From Streptomyces tirandamycinicus (lineage in GTDB: Bacteria; Actinomycetota; Actinomycetes; Streptomycetales; Streptomycetaceae), in assembly GCF_003097515.1 (NCBI RefSeq), contig NZ_CP029188.1, positions 2,668,501 through 2,732,500 on the forward strand: DNA of 64,000 nt. Direction: 5' to 3'. How positions within the stretch are numbered: the first letter of the stretch is position 1; each line of letters opens with the position of its first letter. The translations under genes and the position numbers were made by a program. Under the pieces are notes generated by a model. That model was not told where the DNA came from, searched no databases, and saw only the letters and a program-made list of their open reading frames with translations. This document shows, one piece after another, positions 55,391 to 63,931 of the stretch.

Positions 55391-56005
55391 ATGTCGTACG
55401 ACCCCTACTTCCCCGATCCCCCCGGCCCGGCGAGGCAGCCCCGGTACGCGCCGCAACCGCCGCCCGGCCGGGGATACGGAGATCCCCCGCCCGGCAGGGA
55501 GTACGGAGATCCGTTCGGCGACCCGGCCGCCTGGCCGCCCGCCGCGCCCCACCCGGACCCGTACACCGAGCCGCCCGGCCGCACCCCGTACAGCGGGCCG
55601 TCCGGCCACACTCCGTACAGCGGGCCGTCCGGCACCGCCCCGGACGACGAACTGCCCCGGCTCCGCGCCGGCTACCGCAGGCTCCGCCGCGTGGCGACCC
55701 TCACCGCACTCGGCTACTTCGTGCTCTTCCTCCTGATGTCCGCCTACGCACCCGACCTGATGACCGGACGGATCAACGGCGGCCTCACCACCGGAGTGCT
55801 GCTCGGCCTCCTCACCCTGCCCGTGGCACTGGTCGCCATCACGGTCTACGAACGCATCGCCCACCACCGGGTCGACCCGCTCGCGGCCGCCATCAGGGCC
55901 GCCCACGAGGGGCGGCCCGCCGCGACGACCGGGGACCCGCACGGCGGCCCGAACCTGCCCGGCGGCTCCGCCTGGGACCGTCCCACGGGAGGCATGCGCA
56001 TATGA
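55391..56005 (+). CDS. DUF485-family membrane protein (YjcH-like)
   Basis: 204 residues. The first 90 residues are Pro/Gly/Tyr-rich with repeated GPSGHTPYS-type units. The C-terminal part is the DUF485 domain: ELPRLRAGYRRLRRVATLTALGYFVLFLLMSAYAPDLM, then a second span (LTTGVLLGLLTLPVALVAITVYERIA). In many bacteria this small protein is encoded directly before the acetate transporter ActP and is thought to help it. Here the stop overlaps the actP start by four bases, so the pair is co-translated. Confidence 0.9.
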   Translation: MSYDPYFPDPPGPARQPRYAPQPPPGRGYGDPPPGREYGDPFGDPAAWPPAAPHPDPYTEPPGRTPYSGPSGHTPYSGPSGTAPDDELPRLRAGYRRLRRVATLTALGYFVLFLLMSAYAPDLMTGRINGGLTTGVLLGLLTLPVALVAITVYERIAHHRVDPLAAAIRAAHEGRPAATTGDPHGGPNLPGGSAWDRPTGGMRI

Positions 56006-57612
56006 GCGGCTTCAACTCCGACGCCCAGACCATGTCCTTCGTGGCGTTCATCGCCGTCGTCACCGTGACGCTGCTGCTGTGCGTGATGACCGGCCCCGAC
56101 CGCGACGACCTGGACGAGTTCTACACCGGCTACCGCTCCCTGTCCCCCATGCAGAGCGGCCTCGCGATCGCAGGCGACTACATCTCCGCCTCGACCGTGC
56201 TCGCCACCATCGGCGTCATCGCCCTCGTGGGCTACGACGGCCTCACGCTCGCCCTGAGCACCGTGCTCTCCCTGGTACTGATGATGTTCCTGCTCGCCGA
56301 ACCGCTGCGAAACGCGGGCCGGTTCACCATGGGCGACATCCTCACCCGCCGCACCCCCGGCCCCGCCGTGCGCATCGCCGCCTGCGCGGTCACCCTCGCG
56401 GCGCTGCTGCCGCTGGTCGTCTTCCAACTCGCGGGCGCCGGCGATCTGCTCGCCTTTGTCCTCGGCTTCGACGCCGAAGGGTTCAAGACGGGCGCGATCG
56501 TGTTCCTCGGCGTGCTGATGATCTCGTACGCGGCGATCGGCGGAATGAAGGGCACCGCCTTCATCCAGATCGTCAAGACCCTGGTACTGCTCGGCTCCGC
56601 CACGATCATCGCCGTACTCGTGCTGGACCGCTTCGACTTCAGCCTGCCCGGGCTGCTCGACGCGGCCAAGAAGGGCAGCGGCGCGGGCGACCTCTACCTC
56701 ACCTCCGGGCTCCAGTTCGGCGGCGACGAGATCGACATGATCAGCGCCCAGCTCACGGTCGTGCTCGGCGCGGCGGTGCTGCCGCACATCACCATGCGCA
56801 TGTTCACCGCGCGCAGCGCCACCGCCGTGCGGCGCTCGATGTCCTGGGCCGTGTCCACCGTGGTCGTGACCTGCCTGCTGCTCGTCGTCATCGGCTTCGG
56901 CGCCGCCGCGATCGTCGGCCACAAGAACCTCGTCCTCGCCGACCCCCAGGGCAAGACCGCGTTCCTGCTGGTCAGTCAGGCCGTGCTCGGCGCGGACGCC
57001 AACACGCTGGAGTCCCTCGTCTTCACCACCGTGGCGACGGCGATCTTCCTGACCCTGCTGGCCTCGGTCGCCGGCATCACCCTCGCCTGCGCCAACACCC
57101 TTGCGCACGACCTCATCGCCCACGGACTACGGCGGGCCGCCATCCCGCACACCACCGAGATGGCCGTCGCCCGCGGCGCCGCGGCGGGCATCGGCCTCCT
57201 CACCATCGCACTCGCGGCCTTCGTCCAGCACTGGAACCTCCAGGCACTGGTGACGCTGTCCTTCTGCATCGGCGCGTCCGCGGTCGCCCCCGCGCTCGTC
57301 TTCAGCATGTTCTGGCGCCGCTACACCAGCCAGGGCCTGATGTGGACCCTGATCGTGGGCGCCGGGACCGCGATCCTGCTGATGACCGGCAGCAACCTGG
57401 TCTCCGGCTCGCCGCAGTCCGTGTTCCCCGACCACGACTTCAACTGGTTCCCGTACACCACCTCGGGTCTGGTGTCGGTGCCCGCGGGATTCCTCGCCGG
57501 CTGGTACGGCAGCATCCGCGCGCCGCGCGAGGCGTCCGCCCAGCGCGAGCGGTACGCCGAGATCGAGCCCGCAATCCTCGCCGGCGCGACGACGGGCCGC
57601 GACGGCGCCTGA
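56002..57612 (+). CDS. actP: Acetate/cation symporter ActP (SSS family)
   Basis: 536 residues. Thirteen or so spans from VAFIAVVTVTLLLCVMTG on. Sodium/solute symporter signatures: FYTGYRSLSPMQSGLAIAGDYISASTVLATIG near the N-terminus and the G-x-x-x-T loop at mid-protein. It imports acetate or related monocarboxylates with sodium or protons in the cytoplasmic membrane. The upstream DUF485 gene and the ATGA overlap are typical of this transporter. The C-terminus is short and polar. Regulation was not visible beyond the palindrome in front of the operon. Confidence 0.92.
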   Translation: MSGFNSDAQTMSFVAFIAVVTVTLLLCVMTGPDRDDLDEFYTGYRSLSPMQSGLAIAGDYISASTVLATIGVIALVGYDGLTLALSTVLSLVLMMFLLAEPLRNAGRFTMGDILTRRTPGPAVRIAACAVTLAALLPLVVFQLAGAGDLLAFVLGFDAEGFKTGAIVFLGVLMISYAAIGGMKGTAFIQIVKTLVLLGSATIIAVLVLDRFDFSLPGLLDAAKKGSGAGDLYLTSGLQFGGDEIDMISAQLTVVLGAAVLPHITMRMFTARSATAVRRSMSWAVSTVVVTCLLLVVIGFGAAAIVGHKNLVLADPQGKTAFLLVSQAVLGADANTLESLVFTTVATAIFLTLLASVAGITLACANTLAHDLIAHGLRRAAIPHTTEMAVARGAAAGIGLLTIALAAFVQHWNLQALVTLSFCIGASAVAPALVFSMFWRRYTSQGLMWTLIVGAGTAILLMTGSNLVSGSPQSVFPDHDFNWFPYTTSGLVSVPAGFLAGWYGSIRAPREASAQRERYAEIEPAILAGATTGRDGA

Positions 57613-57658
57613 ACCGCGGTACGGGGCGGGGCCGTCCGCGGGTCCCTCCGAGACACCT

Positions 57659-57699
57659 CGGGGAGCCGGGGAGCCGGGGAGCCGGGGAGCCGGGGAGTC
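57659..57699. repeat. 8-base tandem repeat next to a stop codon
   Basis: Five units of CGGGGAGC in the spacer, seven bases from the stop codon (57706-57708) of the leftward methyltransferase gene, whose last codons contain a similar word (GGCTCCC on its strand). Confidence 0.75.
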
Positions 57700-57705
57700 A
57701 CGGAA

Positions 57706-58383
57706 TCAGGGAGCCACCCCGGACTCCTCGGCGGTCGGCTTGTGGGTGAGGAAGTGGGCGAGCTTCCACCGCAGGTCTTCGCCGGGCTCCTGAGCCAGTT
57801 GGGCGTCGATGCTGAACCCGGCGTGCTTCAGCAGCCGTGCGAGCTGCTCTACGGGCAGGCGATAGGAGGCGAAGGACACCGAGTGGCCGCCGTAGGCCCG
57901 TCCCGGACGGCGGTGCTCACCGGCGCCCACATGACCGACGAGGAGAAGGTGTCCGCCCGGCGCCAGGGTGCGGTGGAACTCGGAGAACACCACCGGCAGC
58001 GACTCCGGAGGCGTGTGGTGGGTGGAGTAGTAGGCCAGGATGCCGCCGAGCGCGTCGTCCTCGATCTCCAGCGCGGTCATGGAACCCACGGAGAAGCGCA
58101 GCTCCGGATAGGCGGTGCGAGCCAACTCGACCATCTTCGGGGACACATCGATACCGAAGGCGGACACTCCGAGCCCGGCCAGGTGTGCCGTCACCTTGCC
58201 GGGTCCACAGCCCACGTCCGCGACCGGTCCCCGGTCGGCCGCCCGCACGAGTTCGGCGAACGCGGACAGCATCGACCGTGACAGGGGGTCCAGCGCGGAC
58301 GGAGGTTTGACGAGCGCGGCGTAGTCGTCGGCCACGGTGTCGTACGACTCCCGTACCGCGGCCAGGTAGGAGGGATCGGTCAT
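57706..58383 (-). CDS. Class I SAM-dependent methyltransferase
   Basis: 225 residues from ATG 58383. Motif I PVADVGCGPGKVTAHLAG binds S-adenosylmethionine; ASAFGIDVSPKMVELART carries the acidic residue contacting the ribose, and LGGILAYYSTHHTPPESLPVVFSEFHRTLAPGGHLLLVGHV is the methyltransferase C-terminal core (Methyltransf_11/25). The substrate is unknown, probably a small metabolite or lipid. It stands alone between actP (convergent) and the coiled-coil gene. Confidence 0.88.
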   Translation of the reverse strand: MTDPSYLAAVRESYDTVADDYAALVKPPSALDPLSRSMLSAFAELVRAADRGPVADVGCGPGKVTAHLAGLGVSAFGIDVSPKMVELARTAYPELRFSVGSMTALEIEDDALGGILAYYSTHHTPPESLPVVFSEFHRTLAPGGHLLLVGHVGAGEHRRPGRAYGGHSVSFASYRLPVEQLARLLKHAGFSIDAQLAQEPGEDLRWKLAHFLTHKPTAEESGVAP

Positions 58384-58677
58384 GCCGCGAATCTAGTGCC
58401 GGCCGGCACGGGACGGGCCGGCGTCCGGAACGCGGCGGCTCGCAGGGGGCGTGAAAGCGGCCGCACACGGCCGGAGGTGGGGTCTGCGCGGTGAGGTCGG
58501 CCCGGTCGACGGCGGGCACCGGACGGGTCGGCCGCGGCAGGGACCGGAGCGGGGTCGGTACCGCGACAGGGGCCGTGAGGGTCGGGCCGGTTCCCCGACA
58601 AGGACCGTGGGGCCGGGCCAGTCCGGCGGCAAGAACCACGGCGCGGCGCACTCCCGTTTCGGGAACCACGGAGCGGG

Positions 58678-59565
58678 TCAGTCCGGTGACGGCGGCTGTT
58701 CCGTGAGACCCGTCAGAGCCTCCCGGACGTGGTCCAGCTGCGCGTGGATCTCCTCGGCCCGGCGCACGTGGTCACGCAGCACCCGGTCCGTCTCCCGGGA
58801 GACACGCGCCGCCCGCACACCGGCTTCCTCCATCAGACGCGCCGCCGCCAGCTGAGCCTCCTCCTGGCCACGGCGGGCCGACTCCTCGGCCTCGGCGAAC
58901 GCGCACAGCGCCTCCGACAGCCGGGCCCGCGCCCGCGCGGTGAGGGCCCCGTACCGCTCCGCCGTCTCCGCGTCCCGCGCGGACAGTTCCCGCTCCGCCT
59001 CGTAACGGCGGGACACCCGCATCCGGTCGAGCTCCTTGAGCATCCCGGCCGCCCGGCACCTGGCCGCCTCCAGAACGGCCATCGCCTCACCGCGTTCCGC
59101 CGCGGCCTCCACCCGTGCCGCGTCGCGGAGTTCCTCCGCCGTGGCCCGCGCCGACAGCAGCATCCGCCGCGCCCGCGCGTCCGCCTCCTCACAGGTCTGC
59201 CCCGCCCCCACCCTCGCCAGCTCCCGCAGCCGGCGCGCCTCGGCCTCCGCCGCCTCGCACACGGCCCGCGCCTCCTCCCGTGCGGCGGACAGCACCACGG
59301 CCGCCTCCTTCTCCGCCAGGTCGAGGACCTCCTGGGCGCGCGGACCGAGCGGCTCGTACGTCGGCGGCCCCAGCGCCTCGGCGAACTGCCGCAGCGACAC
59401 CGCCTCCGCCGCCAGCTCCTCCACCACCCGTGTCAGCCGCGCTGCCCGCCGCCATGCCTCGTCCCGCTCACGCGCCAGCGCGGAGACATACCGGTCGACC
59501 TGATCCAGCCGGTAGCCGCGGCCGCGTACGGTGACGAACCCTCCATGAGCCGATCCCGCATTCAT
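58678..59565 (-). CDS. DivIVA-like coiled-coil protein
   Basis: 295 residues from ATG 59565 (GAGGAG 8 bases upstream). The start (FVTVRGRGYRLDQVDRYVSALARERDEAWRRA) resembles the N-terminal membrane-binding block of DivIVA (GYRLDQVDRY). The rest is one long heptad-rich coiled coil with Ala/Glu/Arg composition and a Pro/Ser end. In Streptomyces such proteins, annotated cellulose-binding or Scy/FilP-like, build cytoskeletal scaffolds at hyphal tips. This member has no second domain, and its role is therefore inferred. Confidence 0.8.
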   Translation of the reverse strand: MNAGSAHGGFVTVRGRGYRLDQVDRYVSALARERDEAWRRAARLTRVVEELAAEAVSLRQFAEALGPPTYEPLGPRAQEVLDLAEKEAAVVLSAAREEARAVCEAAEAEARRLRELARVGAGQTCEEADARARRMLLSARATAEELRDAARVEAAAERGEAMAVLEAARCRAAGMLKELDRMRVSRRYEAERELSARDAETAERYGALTARARARLSEALCAFAEAEESARRGQEEAQLAAARLMEEAGVRAARVSRETDRVLRDHVRRAEEIHAQLDHVREALTGLTEQPPSPD

Positions 59566-60020
59566 CCCTGGACTCCTCTCGGAGCGGTCGACGCGGGAAC
59601 ATCGTGCTCGATCGCGGCGAAGCACCCAAAACGCGACACTCCGCCGCGCTGAAGCGAGCCGCCGACCCGGACGACGGAGCGGGCGCCCACACGGCGCGCG
59701 CTCCGGCGCGCGGATGCGCCGCACCCCGCACCCGGCTCGGCGGCTCGGCACCCCGGCACCGGCTCGGCGCTCGACAGCTCGGCACCCGGCTCGGCGCTCG
59801 GCGGCTCGCCTGAAGCGGGCGGCCACCGGCCGACCGCCCGCGGCACGAACGGCGACACCACCGCCGGGGGCCGACGGCGGCCGCCGGGGGCCGCCGGGGG
59901 CCGTCGGGAGCCGTCGGGAGCCGTCAGCAGCCGTTGTCGTCGGAGCCCTGTCAGCCCCGGGGCCGTGCCCGGGCCGTCAGCGGCGAAGCGGCTCCGCCGC
60001 CCGGGACCGCCGTCAGCGGG
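59566..60020. other. Repeat-rich spacer between coiled-coil gene and toxin-domain gene
   Basis: No gene is supported. It contains CTCGGCACC/GGCTCGGCGCTCG words near 59730-59815 and a clear ten-base array CCGCCGGGGG/CCGTCGGGAG of about seven units at 59865-59934. The promoter of the leftward coiled-coil gene is somewhere near 59580-59660. Confidence 0.55.
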
Positions 60021-62699
60021 TCAGATCAGCCCGTCCCACATCTGCTCCAGCAGCACCGACCACCAGCTGTCCCGCGACGACAGCGCCGCCGGGTCCAGCG
60101 TGGCGAGCTGCGCCTGGAAGTCGACGGTCCATCGGCCCGCCTGCTCCGGGTTGAGCCCGAACCGCAGCCGCCACATCCGGCCGAGCAGCGCCAACGAGCG
60201 GGTGAACTCCGGCAGACCGCTGTTCACGAACTGAGGCGCGATCGACTGCCCGCCCGGACCGCCCTCCACGGGCACCGCCACGATGTGCGCGGTCCCGTAC
60301 TGGACACAGATCGCCCGGCCGAAGTCACTGCCCACGACCAGGTACGCATTCGCGTCCGAAGCGGGCTGCACCTGCCGCTGCGCGGCCAGCTCGGCCAGCG
60401 TCGGCACCACCGGGTTCGCCGGCTGCGCCCAGAAGAACGGCCCGAAGTCCGCCGGGAGGCCCGCCCACACCAGCGTCCGCGCGACGATCTCCGGTACGCC
60501 CTGGCGGGAAACGGCCCGCTGGTCGAACCGGCAGATGCCCTGCGGCCCGAACGACCCCACCAGCTCGTGTGCCACCCCCTCCGGCGGAACGGGCGGAGCC
60601 GGCTGCACCTGCGGCAGCGGAGCGCGCACCGGAGCGGGACGCGCCGGGCCGTCCGCGACCTGGTGCAACTCGCCCTGGTGGGTCAGCAGCTGCCGCATCC
60701 CGTCCTGTCTGCCGGCGTGGTCCCTGCCGTACGGGGCGATGCTCGTGATCCGGGCCTGCGGCCATGTCTCCCGGATCATCCGGGCGCAGTAGCCCCCGGG
60801 CAGCTCGCAGGACTCCAGCTCGGTGTGCAGCTCCAGCACCTGGTCGCTGGGGACGTTCATCGCGCGCAGCTCGTGGAAGATCTGCCACTCCGGGTGCGGT
60901 GTGCCCGGCGCCGAGCGACGGATGAGCTGCTGCTCGGTGCCGTCGGGCGCGCGGTAGCGCAGCACGGCCTGGTAGCCCGGGCCCACGGTCGGCACAGCGG
61001 CCGGCTGCTGATGCTGCTGCTGCTGCGGGTAGCCGTACGCGTTCTGCGGTCCGGACGGGGGCGCGTGCGGTACCGGCCCCGGAGGGCCAGGCGGCTGCGG
61101 CGCCCCGGGGCCGACCGGACTCGGGTTCGCCAGCATCGTGGCCGCATGGTGCACCCCGCCCGGCGGAGTACCCGGAACCCCCGGCGGACCAGGAGGCTGC
61201 GGCACGCCCGGAGGCTGCGGCGCGCCCGGACCGGCCGGACCGGCACCCGGCCCGGCGAGCGGACTCGGGTTCGCCAGCACCGTCGCCGCATGGTGCACCC
61301 CGCCCGGCGGAGTACCCGGAACCCCCGGCGGACCAGGAGGCTGCGGCACGCCCGGAGGCTGCGGCTCCGCGGGACCGGGCCGCGAGACCAGCTGCGTAGG
61401 TACGTACCCGCCCGCCGGACCACCCGATGTGCCCGGCCCCGACTCAGGCGGCGTCACACCGGGTCGGCCGCCCGGAGCGCCGGGCGGGCGGCCCGGCGGC
61501 GGAGGAGTCGCCGGGCCGGTGCCGCGCGCACCGCGCGGCGGCACCGTGGCCCTACTGGTCGCGGCGTCCGCCAGATCCCCCGCCGAACGCGGCCCGGGCA
61601 TGCCCGCAGGCGGCGTGGCACCAACTCCAGCTCCAGCACCACCACCACCGGCACCGGCACCGGCACCCTGTTGCTCGGGGTCGAGGGCGGGCGCCACCGC
61701 CGTACGCGGCAACCGGCTCCCGCCCGCCATGAGCGCCGTCGGAGCGTCCGCGCCCGCCGACGGCGGCTCGTCGTCCTCGTCGTCGGCACCCACCAGCGGC
61801 GGCGCGAACACCGTCGCGGGCAGCGGTACGGAGCCGTCGTCCAGGCCGGCGTTGGTGTCCGTCCCCGCCCACGGCGTCGCGCCCACCGGCGCGGCCGGCA
61901 CCCCGTCGGGAGCGGTCGGCTCGTACTCACCGGCACCGGGACGGGCGCCGACCGGGGCGGACGCGGCCGCACCCGCCACCCCCGCGGCGGGCGTCCCCGA
62001 CACCCCGGCCACACCCGCGGCAGGCGTCCCCGACGCACCGGCGGCCGAGGCCGCCGCCGTACCCGGCCACGCGCTTCCCCCCACATGCGAACCACGGCCG
62101 CTCGTCACACCGCCACCGGTCCCGTCCCGGGGGGCGTCGGCATCCCGCGCCGGCCGCGCCGAGCCGGAACTCCCACCAGGGCCGGCGGACCCGCCCGCCA
62201 CCGGCGCGCCCACCGCCGAACCGCCCGTCGAAGACCCGCCCGTCGACCCGTCCGTCGAAGACCCGCCCGCCGAAGACGGACCGGCGTCGCCGCGCGCCGC
62301 CCGCTGATCCGCGATGCCCAGCTGGTCCGCCGCGTCCTGCAACCACTCCGGGGGACTCAGCAGGAACGACGTCTGGTTCAGATCGATCCGCTCCGGCGGC
62401 GCCGCGGCCGGAGCCGCACCCGTCGCGGGAGCGCCGTACTCCTCCTCGTAGCGGCGGATCACCTCACCCACCGGCAGGCCCGGCCACAACGTGGCCTCCC
62501 CGCTGTCCCGGGCGATCACCATGCGCTGCCGGCCGCCGTCCGACGTCGGCCCCTCCGGGCGGTCCTCCGCCCACACCACGAAGCCCAGCTCGAACTCCCG
62601 TACCCGCACCTCACGGTGCTGGTAGGCGGGCACGTCGCCGTTGACCCACTCCTCCGCACGCTCCTGCGCCTGCGCGAACGTCACCATCGAGAAGCTCAC
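60021..62699 (-). CDS. Imm35-deaminase-SUKH4 composite protein (polymorphic-toxin-derived)
   Basis: 892 residues from GTG 62699, overlapping the preceding stop (GTGA). Residues 1-90 fit YrhB/Imm35 immunity: FAQAQERAEEWVNGDVPAYQ, VVWAEDRPEG, and ATLWPGLPVGEVIRRYEEEYG. A Pro/Gly/Ala linker of nearly 500 residues follows with a 48-residue internal repeat. Near 600-690 is a deaminase-like block (WQIFHELRAMNVPSDQVLELHTELESC, then ELPGGYCARMIRETWP): HTE and two Cys in C-x6-C could bind zinc. Residues about 720-890 are a SUKH-4 immunity domain (DFGPFFWAQPANP, SLALLGRMWRLRFGLN). It thus carries immunity domains at both ends and a toxin-like domain inside, and no export signal. Role is unknown. Confidence 0.7.
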   Translation of the reverse strand: MSFSMVTFAQAQERAEEWVNGDVPAYQHREVRVREFELGFVVWAEDRPEGPTSDGGRQRMVIARDSGEATLWPGLPVGEVIRRYEEEYGAPATGAAPAAAPPERIDLNQTSFLLSPPEWLQDAADQLGIADQRAARGDAGPSSAGGSSTDGSTGGSSTGGSAVGAPVAGGSAGPGGSSGSARPARDADAPRDGTGGGVTSGRGSHVGGSAWPGTAAASAAGASGTPAAGVAGVSGTPAAGVAGAAASAPVGARPGAGEYEPTAPDGVPAAPVGATPWAGTDTNAGLDDGSVPLPATVFAPPLVGADDEDDEPPSAGADAPTALMAGGSRLPRTAVAPALDPEQQGAGAGAGGGGAGAGVGATPPAGMPGPRSAGDLADAATSRATVPPRGARGTGPATPPPPGRPPGAPGGRPGVTPPESGPGTSGGPAGGYVPTQLVSRPGPAEPQPPGVPQPPGPPGVPGTPPGGVHHAATVLANPSPLAGPGAGPAGPGAPQPPGVPQPPGPPGVPGTPPGGVHHAATMLANPSPVGPGAPQPPGPPGPVPHAPPSGPQNAYGYPQQQQHQQPAAVPTVGPGYQAVLRYRAPDGTEQQLIRRSAPGTPHPEWQIFHELRAMNVPSDQVLELHTELESCELPGGYCARMIRETWPQARITSIAPYGRDHAGRQDGMRQLLTHQGELHQVADGPARPAPVRAPLPQVQPAPPVPPEGVAHELVGSFGPQGICRFDQRAVSRQGVPEIVARTLVWAGLPADFGPFFWAQPANPVVPTLAELAAQRQVQPASDANAYLVVGSDFGRAICVQYGTAHIVAVPVEGGPGGQSIAPQFVNSGLPEFTRSLALLGRMWRLRFGLNPEQAGRWTVDFQAQLATLDPAALSSRDSWWSVLLEQMWDGLI
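61117..61364. repeat. 103-base direct repeat within the composite gene
   Basis: About 103 bases recur with two mismatches at 61117-61220 and 61261-61364 (period 144). Each encodes the same Pro/Gly-rich segment with GGVHHAAT and LANPSP. Recombination between copies would change linker length in frame by 48 residues. Confidence 0.8.
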
Positions 62700-63703
62700 T
62701 CCCCCACCGGGACGGCACGGGCGAAACCGCCGTCCACCATCAGGTTCGCCACGGTCTCCAACTCCGGCGGATTCCCCACCAGCCTCTGCAGGAACGCGTC
62801 AAAGTCCTCGCCGCACGGCAGCAGCAGGCTCTCCACCCGTTCCGCCACCGTCCAGCCGTCCCGGTCCCGGGCGTCGTCGTACGCGCAGAACCACACCGAA
62901 CCCACGTCCGCACCACGGACCTTGACCGCCAGCAGCCCGCCCTGGACGAAACCGACCCCGAGGTAGTCCTTCGTCAGATGGTCCCGCAGGCACTTGTTCA
63001 CGTACACCAGGTCGTTGACCGCCGCCTCCTCCCGCACCGTGAAGAACGGCTGGTCCACCAGCATCCCCAGCTCCGCGTCGAGCGCCACGCCCACCGGCGC
63101 GCACCCCCCGGCCGCCTTCAGGAAGGAGCGGTACGCACCCGGCAGGCGATACCCCAAGTCCTCCTCCACTCCCAGCAGTTGCTGCTCCGACACCGACACC
63201 GCACCCTTCGGCAGACCGAAGTGCACCGGCCGCGTCTCCCGCAGCGGACGGGTGCCACGCTTGCCGTGGTCCACCACGGCCGTCGCCACCCCGCCGTGAT
63301 GCCGCAGCAGCGCCTTCACCTCGACCGGCACCAGCTCCAGCCGACGGCTCCCCGCCACGTGATGCCATGTCCAGCCGTGCGGCGTCGCCACCGGGGGAAT
63401 CGTGTCCCACAGCTCATGACCGGCCGCGGCCTGCGCCGTGTTCGCCGACACGTAGTCCGTCAGCCGCAGTTCGTCGACACCGAAGCCCTCCGGGGGCTCC
63501 GCGACCTCCGCCACCGCCCGCGCATACGGCGAGAAATCCGGAAAACCGTGCTCGTCCACCCGAACGCCCATAGAATGCCGAGCAGCCCTCACCGGGTCCG
63601 GGAAGTGAACGACCTGTCCGGCGTAGGCCGCGTTCGGCGGCGCTGCGTTCCCCCGGCCCTGGGGGCCGGGAGGTGCCCCCAGCCCCATCCGACCTGTCGT
63701 CAT
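62696..63703 (-). CDS. WHH-nuclease-like/SUKH fusion protein
   Basis: 335 residues from ATG 63703; a longer form to 63760 has no better site. Residues about 30-135 resemble the WHH branch of HNH/ENDO VII nucleases: FPDFSPYARAVAEV, RLTDYVSANTAQAAAGHELW, and PHGWTWHHVAG (WHH near residue 110), then EVKALLRHHGG. Residues about 165-310 form a SUKH (SMI1/KNR4) domain: QQLLGVEEDLGYRLPGAYRSFLKAAGG and VGSVWFCAYDDARDRDGWTVAERVESLL. So a toxin-type nuclease and its usual immunity fold are in one cytoplasmic protein. It is co-translated with the composite gene downstream of it (GTGA overlap). Confidence 0.8.
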   Translation of the reverse strand: MTTGRMGLGAPPGPQGRGNAAPPNAAYAGQVVHFPDPVRAARHSMGVRVDEHGFPDFSPYARAVAEVAEPPEGFGVDELRLTDYVSANTAQAAAGHELWDTIPPVATPHGWTWHHVAGSRRLELVPVEVKALLRHHGGVATAVVDHGKRGTRPLRETRPVHFGLPKGAVSVSEQQLLGVEEDLGYRLPGAYRSFLKAAGGCAPVGVALDAELGMLVDQPFFTVREEAAVNDLVYVNKCLRDHLTKDYLGVGFVQGGLLAVKVRGADVGSVWFCAYDDARDRDGWTVAERVESLLLPCGEDFDAFLQRLVGNPPELETVANLMVDGGFARAVPVGE

Positions 63704-63931
63704 GGCGGTATGCCCCCTGCTGCGTCCTGCTGGTTCACCACAGCCTATGCGGTGGGGCAACAGCGGCCACCGCCGCTCCGTTCCCGTAACCGGCCATCAT
63801 CTCCGCGTAACCCTCCGACCAGGACAGGACGACACAGCCACACCTTTCAGCCACCCCGCTTCCACACCGCCCGCCCCATTTGGCAGGCTGTCCCAGCAAC
63901 TCGGGGGATTGCAGGGAGGGACAACAGCACC

